Source of the DNA: Perkinsus olseni
Lineage: Eukaryota > Perkinsozoa > Perkinsida > Perkinsidae
Direction of reading: 5' to 3'
NCBI GenBank assembly: GCA_013115135.1
Contig: JABANP010000283.1
Location: 1 to 64,000 of the forward strand
DNA length: 64,000 nt
The position numbers were made by a program, and so were the translations under genes. The notes beneath the pieces were generated by a model, which was given only the letters and a program-made list of their open reading frames with translations, was not told where the DNA came from and ran no database searches. Shown here in pieces: positions 45,404 to 56,548 of this stretch (position 1 is its first letter; each line of letters starts with the position of its first letter).

Positions 45404-47556
45404 ATGAATAGGGTATCGTTTTCTGTCCCAGCGAGTCGGAACGTAGAAGCCTCTGAGCTTATATTTCGAGTGGATGACACGAAGTACAGAGTCGGAGAGT
45501 TTGTTCGCTCCTCAACGAAGCAGTGTGGGTCCTTCCATCATCGGGTGAGCGGTAGTGCTTCTAGGAGACACACATTTTTCGATATTCCCTCAGCTTCTGG
45601 TCTTTCCCAAAGGGAGGGAGAAAGAAGGATTGGATGTCTTCCTCGAGCGAGTCTCTCCAGATGGTAGCGGTCTGTCGTATCGCCCTGCCTCCCATACTCA
45701 TCAGGAATTGCCGGCCAAGCTCATCCGTGCGTCGCCTTCGATATAAGTGTCGTGAATCATCGCGATGAGGAACAAACTATCGTGAGCGCCTTCTACGAGC
45801 TCGCCTTCCCTGTATGGTTGATTCCTTAGACTCGCGTGGACGTGAAGTGCTTTGGCAAGAATGAGGACTTCGGGTGGAGGGACATTTTCAGAGGTCTCGA
45901 GTCATCAGAGCGGAAGGATTATAAGAACGTGAAGGGGGAAATAGTAAGGCGAATTTCGCTAGAGTTTCGAGTCACTCTGAGGCATATGATGCTCGGATGA
46001 AGTCCAGCAGCGAGGGCACCTTGTGCGTAGGTCATACGAGCACGCGTGTACTCAATAGATCCAGAGGAGTTGGTAGGAATTTTGAGGCTGGCGTCGTGTC
46101 CAGCGCAACATGTCGCTGCCGGTAGTGAGGAGCGAGAGATTAAGATTGAAGATGTAGCCGATTTCCAAAAAGGCGAGGTCGTCCGGCCAAAGCCAGTATG
46201 GATGAACAACCATCGCATACAGGTGGGCTCCTCATCGTCGTTCTTCTCGTGGCGGCTTCGGAATCCCCTTCGCAATCCCGAGCCCCCCTAGCGGAGTGGC
46301 TGGAGAGGTAGGGGCGAGAATGCTCCCTCTTCCGATAGCCTCTTTCGTCACTCTTCAACGCCATCTATGATCCCGTCGCGTCGTTAACTCTCGGGATTCT
46401 CAGCTCACCTCACGAAGCTAAACTTCGGTTTCAGGTTGCGGCGTATCCAGGAGGCCACCCCGACCATCCTCATGGCCAAGAGGGGCTCGCTGTATATGTA
46501 CACCTACTAGGCTCGAATGGTAACGAGCGTGCTTGCAGTATGGAAATGAAAGACTGTCCTCCATGCCTGTGATAGACAGTGGAATCGCCTAGTTCACCTC
46601 TTCATTAACTCGACGGCACTTGCGTGCACGAAGCATTCAAGTGGTTCGATAGAAATGCTCGTTTCAGTAGAGCTGGCTTTTGAAGTGCGGAAAGTGCTCG
46701 TTCGATTGGCGCTTGTAATGTATCGTTCTCGTCGGCATGACTTATCTATATCAGTCTTCGACCGTGTCCCTCGCTTCCCTTCTTTATCAGGCGATGTAGT
46801 GCCAAATGAGTCACTCAAGTTCAAGATCACTGTAGTGAATCACAGAAGATTTGTGGACTCTGTTGTGAGTTGGAACTGACTCCTTGTGCAGGCTAGACTT
46901 TGCGAGCGATGGATAAACAAATTTCCGTCAGTTAGTTTCGCTGAAACCTCTAGCTGAGTGCACCCATCACATTGATTGAGTTGCCTTCGACGTTTCTACG
47001 CCTCGCTACGCATTGCTTTTCGTGAGTGGGCCTGCTTCTGGGGCACTTCTGCGGCTTCTAGCGCCCATTCTTATTTGATCAGAGCTGGACGGGCACTGTC
47101 GAGTTCGGTGGTGAAGGAGATGACAGCTGGGGGCCCAACCGACTGTTGAATATCGAAGACCTGAGAAATAATGGGATGGGGTGGTTGGATGAGAAAGGAA
47201 CTTTGGTAGGGATCACGGCTAGGGCTGCCCCGTCCTCCTCGTCAGTGTCGTGTCCTAGTAGATACTGAGGGTATCAGCGAAGCCTACGGATGAGGGTAGA
47301 GACCCGCTGAGCTTCGTGGAGACACAAGAGCGGTATATTCGAGCGGGGCGTTTAAGATCTAACGCGGCTCCGTATGGAATTGCGTGCGAAATAAAGGAGC
47401 ATCGTCGGTGCTCCACTTGGTCGCATTCTCAGGAAATCCATGAACACAGCGTCTGGGCTCGGATCTATCGTATCCCTCAGGTCGACTAAGAGGAAGATAC
47501 CAGATTCCGAAGACTCTCCCCGAGGTTCCAGCAAGAAGGTTAAATCAGACAACTGA
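45404..47556 (+). CDS. Double-MATH-domain protein H (KQCGSFHH subfamily) with STKRK tail
   Basis: Exons: 45432-45544 (possibly from ATG 45404), 45594-about 45690, about 45728-45781, 45830-45943, 46031-46222, 46435-46519, 46791-46864, 47083-47205, 47262-47332 and 47481-47556. Domain 1: ELIFRVDDTKYRVGEFV, STKQCGSFHH, LLVFPKGREKEG, ISVVNHRDEEQTI, DFGWRDIFRGLESSE. Domain 2: VIRARVYSIDPEEL, IEDVADFQKGEVVRPKP, VAAYPGGHPDHPHGQEGL, FKITVVNHRRFVDS, DDSWGPNRLLNIEDL, VSAKPTDEGRDPLSF. Tail STKRKIPDSEDSPRGSSKK, stop 47554. It differs from the A-G group in the first domain and is closest to gene I. No internal stop was seen; the short intron between exons 3 and 4 is not precisely placed. Confidence 0.8.
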
Positions 47557-48243
47557 ATCTCGATTGTTGGATGATATACGCTCCGGGACTGGACCATCAC
47601 TTCCCATACACTCCTTCGCTCCGCCCATTATCACAAGCTACCACGACTACCGATTACCAATCGTTCTGGCATTTCGGTAGTACTGTTTCAATGAGAATCT
47701 CGTTCTTTGATTTAACTTAAAATTCTCAGGATATATGTTTTTCGTAGTGGCTTGCCCCCTACGGGTCTACGGGGAATTTTCTGGGCCGGAGGCTGGCGAC
47801 TGGCAGGCTTTTTACCTGTCATGGGCTGCATTGAAAATTATATCAGATGAGAGTGTAAGATCGCATTAGTACTTGGCATGGTGCCATACTCGTTATACGG
47901 AGGCTCCGAAGTTCTCGGAGGTTGTCGGAAGTTCTCGAAGGAGACTTCCAGAGTCATCACGGTCCCTGCGCCGAAGTTCCGGAATTCACGGCCCAGGCCT
48001 GCCAAGTCAAACGTTTGGCATTGAGGCCGATTTGAACACGACAAAGCATGATGGTACGGGTCGTTAACAGATAAACATGGCGAGATTGTACGTTGCACAT
48101 CGTAGGTTAAGAAAAAGAAGTTGTTCAGCTTGATTAGAAAGGCACGGGTGAATAAAAAATGAGCGTTTTGTCATTCCCGAGGCCTATTAGGATCACCTCG
48201 CTATCTCCATGCGGACAGATGCGCGCTGTTGGTAGTGCTCCCC
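47557..48243. other. Spacer with faint MATH traces
   Basis: GATGGTACGGGTCG (48051) and AAAGGCACGGGTGA (48136) resemble array exon pieces but are too short to be sure. Repeated GGAAGTTCTCG occurs at 47928-47936. Confidence 0.3.
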
Positions 48244-49401
48244 TCAATTCGAGGCACCCGGTGCCACCGGGCCGGTGGTAGGATATTCTTCAGCCGGGGC
48301 CAACCACGCCTCCGCCAATGACACCGAGTCTAGCTCGTCTGTGACAGAGGTGAGAAGAACACGTTGGCGTCCATCGCTCCTTGTTTCAACATCCATGGTC
48401 ATCAAGGGATGGAAGTAAAAGCCATCTTTAAGCAGCTTCTCGCTGGTTGAGTCCACCTTCAATCTTTTACGAGGCGGTTGTTCATCCTTCACATCGTCAA
48501 CTCTCGTCGAAACTTCAGCAGTACGTTTACTGGTTTCCAGCTTGAGATCAACCGGCAACTGCAGGGAGATGTATCTCCGGGATGCTCCCCGGATGGCGCG
48601 TAGGTAGAGCGTCAATTGCGGCTGGCTCCTAGGGAGTGCCTTTCTCATACACAGAAGGACTGAAGTGACATTTCCGTCCCACTCTACACCAGAGTTCAAC
48701 GTGAGGTACGGCGAAATTCCACTGGTTAACCGCCGGGGAAAATAGTAAAACTTGCCAATGTCGCCACGTCGAAGACGTCGACTCAGCATGCTTATAGGTC
48801 GGATAATCCATAGTTGAAGGATTCAGAGCGAAGCGATTCATCGAGGAAAGAAATGTTCGCCATAAATCCTCCCATGATAGAAGTCACCGTTATATCAACC
48901 GATTTGATATCCCGACTCGGGATTCCCGAGGCCGGGTGGGAGCGAGTCCGAGACGTACAGGCCGGGACGAATGTCGAATAGGGAGTCAGTAGTTGTATGC
49001 CCCCAGCGTCCTGGCACATCGCCGAGCAATGCCCGGAAAAGTAAGCCGACTGGTAGAAGGCCTCTGTTGATGATGACCGAAGACAGGGTTGGCTGAACGA
49101 GTGCTCAACTGAACAACAGTGGCGCTCACCATCGACGCAAAATACGCAACGGTAAGAAGCACACAGGTCCAACTCGATCACAACCGTGTACTCACTCGGA
49201 AGTCTACTAATCGCGCGGGTCTCCTGCGCGCGCCTCGAAAACAATCTCGCTAGTACGAAATTCTTGCCGCACTAGAAGGGGCCTGTTAGGCGCAGCTTGA
49301 GACATGCATGTTGTTGCCAACAGTAGCGGCAATAAGAATATCAGTTGAGCTGATGGTTTTGTATCACTGATGCTTGAGGCACGGCCGTTGAAGCCCACCA
49401 T
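48244..49401 (-). pseudogene. Secreted-protein family member (inverted copy), frameshifted
   Basis: On the minus strand ATG 49401 opens a leader with a hydrophobic core (LIFLLPLLLATTCMSQA). Later segments read DIKSVDITVTSIMGG, ANISFLDESLRSESFNYG and, after a stop and frame change at about 48789-48795, RRGDIGKFYYFP, SPYLTLNSG, VLLCMRKA, PQLTLYLRAIRG and PAEEYPTTG before the stop at 48244. These align in order with the intact gene at 60042-60923. A basic cluster (PPRKRLKV) is present only here. An intron is likely between about 48950 and 49200. The family is unknown to me. Confidence 0.6.
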
Positions 49402-50950
49402 CTAGAATGTGTGGCGGGAGGGTCGTTCTCCCCTACAAAATCGTGCTATAGACCTGTAAATGTCGTTGGTCACAGATGATGATGACTGACTGAGTTGGAG
49501 CGCTTGCGCGGAGTGTTTTTCTGCCGCAAGATAGGCTCAGCATATGAGAGAAGGGAATCCCTTCTGCAGGCTGCAGAGTCTACACGTCATGCCGATACGG
49601 TGTAGGATTGTAGCGTAAGTCAGGCCATCCCCTGCAGGGCAAGCATGTGGGTTGGTGAATGTTGTTGGTTGGAGTGCCTCGGCGGACGCGCACTCCGCCG
49701 TTCGATCGTTCTCGGCGTGGGTAGCTACGGCCACCCCGCCTTGAACAATCTCACTGGCTCCTAGCGCCCGGTGAGGCAATAGTAGCTGGTCAACAAGTGA
49801 TCTGCCACAAGTGCTTCTTGAACGGTGAGTGGAGCAGTTGAGTGTTGATGATTAGTGGCTTTACGCAGCGCAGTAGCCCGGCACAAGCAATGAGTGAAAT
49901 AGCTTTCGGCTGACTCAGTTAGTCGTAGACATAAAGGTCCGTAACGAGGAATGTTTCACATTGAAAAGTGTCACACGTCACGTGTGCGAGCATGGGTTGA
50001 ACAATGTATGGGCCGTGGCGATACGCGGAAGAATAGCAAAGGATATCACCCTTGAAGGGCAGCTGTGGCACGTGGGTAGCGCTACAAACACTTGCACGTG
50101 CTCAAGGTTAGCGGTACGTATCCCGGCCTCCGAAGCAGGGCAGACCCAACGCAGCTCATTTGATAGCGCTATAAGCCACGCTGAGCGCAGAACCTGTTGT
50201 GCGACTCGCACGACGATGCATGGAGCTGGGAAAGGGAGTCCCACTGCAGCCGGTGCATGAACACAGGACATGTCACGTACCGTCATGGCGTTGGATACGA
50301 GGCCCCCGTCACGAGGGCCGTGCGAAGCTGAGGAAAGGCAAGGTCCGACGAGATCGCAAGACACACTGCGCCAGAGACGCCGATAATCGGCTTGGGCAGG
50401 AGTTGTAGCACTAAAAGAGGCTTTCCATGGGAAAATGAATAGGTTGGGGTGCTACTGAACACGAGCGGAGACGATCCATGGGGGTAAAACGAAAGTTAAA
50501 TGGTGGGTTTGGGAGATCGCAAAACTCAACATGGGGGTCCGGTATAGTTGTTTGTGCGCTGTCGCTGGATTTTTGGCGCTCGCCCGGCGGGACCCTCCCC
50601 ACTCGGCTCGCGGATCTGTCGATCCCCGGGGGGGTAGTTCCACCCAGCTCATTATCGTCGAACACCGATAATAGGCCATTTCCGGGTTTCGGGTTTCACA
50701 CACATTCCTCACCTATGATACTGCAACTCGGGGGCTTGGGAGGGGACCGGTGTGACGCTGTCGCTGCAGTTGCAGGTCTGAGCCCTGGATTCCGAGGCTT
50801 CAGTGCAGGTCCTGTACTGCAGGAGCAGTGTCGTAAATGTAACAGTCGACAGCTCCCAACCCGGTCAAACCCGAAAACAACCGGGAGAGAGAGAGGCAAG
50901 CCACCATCTGACATCGGAAACAACTAGCCTGAATTCAGCACGACTATGTC
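49402..50950. other. No supported gene
   Basis: The open frame 50478-50927 is unrecognised. The GC-rich segment 50200-50410 is stylistically like the retroelement interior at 29-31 kb, but no shared motif was confirmed. Confidence 0.3.
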
Positions 50951-51061
50951 CCTTTCCGCGATTGTTTCACCTTCATTAAAGCCTCCAGTTTTCGAGACCC
51001 AGCAAATCATGACCACCGTAGATTCTTCAAGAATCAATCTTACGACCTAGCGTCCAGTGGG

Positions 51062-51490
51062 TTGAACCGATCATCATTGAAGCGTGGTCTTAACAAGGGC
51101 GACTATTCTCCTCACTGGCTCACACTGCGAGCGTCGCCCTACCTGTCGTTGGGAACTGGAACCAAGCAGAGAAAGAGTGTTAATGGGATTCACATGTGTA
51201 CGAAAAAGATGTCCGCCAAGGTGAATTTCACGGTGAAACTCGCACGTTGGTATGTTATGGACACCTCGAGGTACGCAAGTGGTTGACGATCAGGCACATG
51301 ACCTACAACTCCGGATACTTCTGTCAAAAGACCTGTCGACCATGAACACTTAATTCATAACCATGAATGCTCCTGCTTAGATGGATGTTGGACACGAAAA
51401 CGATGAGCTGCAAATTTGCCAGACTCTTCAGTCGCTAACGACTTGGAGTAGGCGTTGCTCGGGGATGCGTTGTTGCTCTTATTCTTTCTC
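51062..51490 (+). pseudogene. Secreted-protein family fragment 1
   Basis: RASPYLSLGTGTKQRKSVNG at 51127 corresponds to the SPYLSLKTG block of the intact gene. At about 51428-51475 the plus strand matches the intact gene's NDLEL...GDALL coding segment nucleotide for nucleotide over much of its length. The intervening conserved LTLYL block has decayed. Confidence 0.55.
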
Positions 51491-52001
51491 CTACCCCTAC
51501 TGAGTCCTTTGTGACCTCCACTCCTGAGTGCTGCTCGATCCTTACTCATGAGCCTCCCTCCCACTGACCAGTACCGGATGAAGAGAAGTTCAGCTCGGCT
51601 ATGGTAGCAGCGATAGCACTGCTATCATCCTCGCCTCGCATCGACAAGCTTTCATAGCTGCTGCTGTTACTTTGAAGCATGCACATCTACAGTTCAATCC
51701 TCTCAAGTGCTGTAGCATGTAGCCTCGTTCGTAGCCTTGGCGTAATCCGCTATGCGGTCACTTATCGACGACTTACATAATATCGTCCTGCTCCGAGTCG
51801 GAACTTGCGACTTGGGTAAATGCCGTAGTCAAGCGTGGCCTCCACACAGCGCGTTCGGCTTGCTCCATCACCCAATTATGCCACTGCATTCACGCATAGC
51901 TTCTCTACGAAAGGTGCGAACTATTCAACCACATGAATTCATTCCATCTATAAGCTACCCTAAACAGTGTTGAGTTACTTGCGGTGGTTCCGGAAGGATT
52001 A

Positions 52002-52402
52002 ATGGCGAACATCTCTTTTCTTGATGGGCCGCTTCGCTCTGAATCTTTCAAATATCTCTTCTACAGTACGACATAGACAGGTTTCCTAATTTTTCTCGGA
52101 GCCTAGTTTATCACATTTTGCCGTATCACACGTTGAAAACAGGTGCACAGTTGAACAGAAAGAGTACCTCAGTCCTCCTGTGTATGAGAAAGGCATCCAC
52201 TAAGCGCCAGCCGCAATTGACGCTTTATCTACGAGCCTTCCGAGGACGACGTGGTATATACAACATCCTCCAGTGGCCGATAAATCCCACGCTGGAAACA
52301 AACAAACAGGCTGGTGAAGTTTCGACACATGTGAGGGTTGACGGTGTGAACGATGAACGGCCGCCTTATAATAGTCTAACGACCGTACCAGCTCACTTAT
52401 AG
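52002..52402 (+). pseudogene. Secreted-protein family fragment 2
   Basis: ANISFLDGPLRSESFKY at 52005, then after a break LKTGAQLNRKSTSVLLCMRK, PQLTLYLRAFRG and a stop at 52400. The N-terminal leader and C-terminal third are missing. It is closest to the inverted copy at 48.2-49.4 kb (shared FLDxxLRSESF). Confidence 0.6.
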
Positions 52403-53462
52403 TTTCACCGATGTGCTCAGTTTTTGGGAGCTTCATACACCAACCGTTGTGATGGGATAAGAAGACCAGCGTTAGTTGCGAATTCGTGATGAAAGATCCT
52501 GTGTGTTCTGATGGGTAGTTCACATGATGTTGAGCAGATCACTTGCCGTTCTTCTTAGTAAAAGGGATCACTCACGAGGTCTGCTGGTGTTGGGTCATGC
52601 AACATGACACATGATACTCAGTTCCAGTTAGTTCCGCTGGGAGTAGTACACTGTAGGCTTCCACGAGTTTACCTTTGGACTTGCCGGACGAGATTCACGG
52701 ATACAGCCGCTACTTATGCGCATGCGTGCCAGCCTAGCAGATGCACGCATACACTAGCGGCTTTATTACGCAGGACATGTTTCACACTGCGTTACATGAT
52801 GATTGTATCGCTATTCTGCTGCCTGCAATTCTTCACAACTTGCCAGGAAAAGCCTGCCGTAACGAGAATCCTTCTTCTTCTTCTTCTTGGCTCATTGGTC
52901 GCGGCCTGGCCTTACAGGCGATAGGGCCGCCACGCACTAATAGTGCGGCACTATCCTTGTTACAAGTTACCAAGAAATCATAGGGATAGAGAAACCCCTC
53001 GCCAGCTTCAAGGTTCCATAAGAGGGTCCAGCCTGCTGAGCCTTCGCGTCAAGGAGATAAAAGACTCAAGTGCCTCTGCGAGAGATCTGTCCCTCAAGAA
53101 GATATCGCCATGCTGCACAGGCCATGGTATGCCCCGAAGAACCACTGCTGCCTTCAGAGCCTTTCTTTGTAATTGCCATCGATGACATCGAAAGAGGAAG
53201 TGAGGTACGTCTTCGTCTTCACCACTATCACATAGGGGACAGGTAGCAGATAGGGGACGGTCGACATGACTTCGTGAATAACGAAGGTTGTTGCGAGAGT
53301 GTTGCGAGATTCTCTAACGAGAATCCTGTAACAGGATTCCTGTTCCTTCATCCGGCGCGTTCCCAGAGCATAGCGTAGTACTGCCACAACTTATGAATGC
53401 CCGATCTCAATTTATGTTTACTCAGTAGTTGCCCGCGTGGGGTAGCAGATCTTCGACTAATC
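52403..53462. other. Spacer with adjacent inverted repeats
   Basis: GATTCTC/GAGAATC and GAATCCTGT/ACAGGATTC overlap at about 53311-53341. No gene is recognised, and the 107-codon frame at 52604 has no family match. Confidence 0.35.
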
Positions 53463-54840
53463 ATGTCCACCTTCTTCTTCCTCTCCGAGGCTGATGGATA
53501 TAACCCACCAGTGATAGTAGACATCGAGACGTCCCAACTGGTGAGGGAGCTCAAGACCAGGATATCAGCTAAGATTGGTGTCGCGGAGTGCCAACAAATG
53601 CTTTTCCTCAACGGCCAGCCCGTTCAAGATGACCAATTCCCCTCTGAAGTGAACCACAACCAACAACATGATCTGCACTTCGTCCTCCGTCTGTGTGGTG
53701 AAGTCGACATTTCCGTGGGGAGACTCACCGGTGCCCCTGTGAAGATATCTGTTGATGCTTCTGATACAATTTCGACTATCAAGGGTAAGATCGAGGAGGC
53801 TACTGGTGTATCGGCGGATGATCAGAGGCTGGTGGTGCCCGGCAGCATCAAGCAAGATTATCGTGCTCTTGCCGAGTACTTGAGTAGACAACTCACTCGA
53901 CACGTCATCGTCCGTCTCATTACCGTTGCCACCATCGAGGTCGGACCCTTGACGTATGGGGATCGTCCCATTGAGATCGACGTCACTCCATCCACCACCA
54001 TCGCCGAGGTGCAGCGAGAAATCAGGGACCGTTGGGGCATCCCTCTTGCACAACAGAGTCTCTTCGGTGATGATGGTTGCGCACAACATGCTACAACCAC
54101 TGCCAGCGAGTTGGGTATCGAGGCAGAGGGTTTCGTACGTCTGCGAGTCGAAGCTGTAGGGAGGCTTTATGTGAGGGCAGATACTCTTGACGGCGGGTTC
54201 GCCTCCATCTATGCTCTCTCCTCCTACACGGTGGGGCGGGTGAAGGAGATGGTGCGGCAAGAGACAGGCTGATCATCAACGGCTCATGTTCAATGGCCGG
54301 GAGCTGGAGGATGGGCTTCTCTCGGCCTACGTGAATGAGCGTTCGTGCTCGGTATTGCCGAGTCTAAAGCGGTCGTCGGCAGTGAGGGTGAGGGACTCGG
54401 CAAACACTGTGGTCCAGCTAGCCGTTACTCCATGCATTAGCGTGCAGGGCATCCGAAGGGCTTTGTGGAGGGTAGGTTATGAGAGGACTGCGCGGGTATC
54501 TTTCAACGGGCGCCAACTGGGTGATAGCGAGCGCCTATCGGATGAGACCTTGTCGGCGGTTCGTCGTGGATCCGAGCTCGCTGTGGATGGCTGTGTTCGC
54601 GGATCCCCCTTCCCTATCACGATCCAAGACCTCCATGGACGCACACTGACAATTCGCTGCTACAATCATTACAAGGTCGAGGATGTTAAGGCGAGAATTA
54701 AAGATGGCCTTTTGCATCCTCCAGATACTCAAAGGCTTATTTACGCCGGCAAGCAACTTATGGATCGCCGCTTGATAGTCGACTATGGTATCGAGGGAAA
54801 CTCAACACTCCACCTCGTTCTCAGGCTCCGCGGTTCCTAG
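53463..54840 (+). pseudogene. Six-domain ubiquitin-like protein, copy 1, broken by an 8-bp deletion
   Basis: ATG 53463 ([11 protein letters not shown]) opens a frame that runs through three ubiquitin-like domains and into the fourth, stopping at TGA 54270. The intact copy at 62174 has TTCCCTCC after the GAGACGGGC block; here those eight bases are missing, and the rest of the protein continues in the next frame from 54286 to the stop at 54838, ending LVLRLRGS. Everything else aligns, so the lesion looks recent. A tract of about 230 bp (53751-53990) is almost identical to the other copy. The truncated product, if made, would contain three complete UBL domains. Confidence 0.8.
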
Positions 54841-55983
54841 GGAGACTCAGTATCACACGATGGCATCATCATCGTCTGCATCGATATCTTATGCCCTTTC
54901 ATGATTTACGAGTTCTAATATAATATTACACCTCGACTGGAGCCGGACTAAGCTCTGTTCTTGAATGCTCCGTGAACCGAATTGAGGGGACTGTACAACT
55001 CATTGCTTCTGCTGTTGAGGAAGAGAGAAGCCTCCACCGTTTCGGGCATGCGGGGTTGTGTTTACCAATCAGCCTCCAGGTGTATAGCGGATGTCATCCA
55101 ATAGGTACACGCCGCGGCTCCTAAAATTATGGTGATTTGTTCTTCTCGCGACCTGTAGGGCGCCTGAGTATCTCACGACGGGTCAGCGTATGCAGTTAAT
55201 TCGACAGAGATTCCAAGTCGTACCAGAAAGGCCAATTCTCACCCCTGTCGGGCCGAGATCACCGTTATCATAGCTGCCTGACTAGCGCGCCTCAGCCGTT
55301 AAATAAGCTTCTCTATCATTCTTTCGGACAAGTGCAGTTTCCGGTGAAATGTTTTATGTGCACGCTCCTGATCTTTGTGATTTCCCAGGCATACTGTGCT
55401 TTTCCTTTTCCACCCTTTACTCCCAAATAAATGCAGTGGTTGATTTTGTCTGTCCATGTTGCATTGTTTTCTGCAGCTAGCTGGAGTCGGCCCATTGTGC
55501 TGTGAAAGACGAATCGTTTGAGGCCTCCTAACGCCGTTGTTGAGCGTGGAGGATCCTGAAAGGGGACCTCTTTGATCTTTTCATTCGCTTGATCAGCCTC
55601 AACCGTCACGCAGATATCATCTCTGAGGAGGACGGACGACGGATGAGCTCAATCATGGCCCATGCTTTCTTGACCACTCACTAGGTGGATCTTCGTCCCG
55701 CTGTAGCTGCCCGTCTGATGGCGACAGGGGCTGCCGCTAATCTGCTGCCACCGACCAAATCCGACGAGAATAGTGCTGAAGGCGATTGCAATCTGATCAG
55801 CTAATTGTTGTGTTGATCATCTGCTACAAGATTCTCGCTACAAAAGATCAAGCCGCACTCTCAGCAGCTCCAATCTGGAAGAAGTACTTTCTGATTCTTA
55901 TGGCCCCACCCAGTCAACGAGAGATGACCGCCAGAGGAGTCATAGCGAGTAAGGGCGCTCTCATTTTGGTAATCCCAAAAAAT
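54841..55983. other. Downstream of UBL copy 1; doubtful transposon traces
   Basis: The 3' flank shares TTCTAATATAATATTA with UBL copy 2. A minus-strand frame (55316-55609, with NHCIYLGVKGGKGKAQY) might derive from a Copia-type integrase end, but this is weak. Confidence 0.3.
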
Positions 55984-56298
55984 CTACATCACCTTTGCCG
56001 TTTTCCGCTTTACTAGCATCTGCAGTGGCGGATTAGCGCGGAAGGCAGAAGCCGCTCTTGCCTTCTCAGCGTATCGAAGCTGCCCTCTCCAATGAGCGAG
56101 CGCAACGATACTCGTGCGGCCCCTAGACAACAATCCGCTGAGGTCTCGATAGTACAAGAGAGGTTTGGAATTCTCAGTCCAGACGATTCTGCGGCCGCGA
56201 AGGGCATTGGTGAACTCAGAATGACCTAAGCTGTCGTGTGGTGAATGGATCGCCCCCCGGAAAGAACTTTCAATTTTCCGAGAATTTGGGTGCTTCAA
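55984..56298 (-). mobile_element. Possible Ty3/gypsy RNase H remnant
   Basis: The minus strand reads NALRGRRIVWTENSKPLLYY, DLSGLLSRGR and LAHWRGQLRYAEKARAA. The spacing recalls gypsy RNase H (the WTDHKPL strand followed by the R..RW helix), but the catalytic Asp corresponding to TDH is Glu here and no polymerase is attached. Confidence 0.35.
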
Positions 56299-56548
56299 CC
56301 CCGTTCATTGGACACGGCAACGGCGCGGGATCAGTGCAGAAATCAACGTTTGGCCGCAGAGGAAATTGGAAAGCCATTTTTCTCGATGTGACGCGAGCAC
56401 TGGTCTATGAAACTCATACCAGAGGAATACTTCACGAATTTCTAGTCTACTTTGTACGGGCTCGATCCAATATTTATACTTGGATTAGACCAGCCGTGGA
56501 CAGTTTTCTTCGACCATACTGTTTTAGGAAAGGTTCGGCTCACTGCCG
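56299..56548. other. Spacer upstream of MATH I
   Basis: Nothing recognised. Confidence 0.3.

Noticed and set aside
55316..55609. Copia-type integrase fragment
   Set aside because: The similarity is one short motif; insufficient to call an element.
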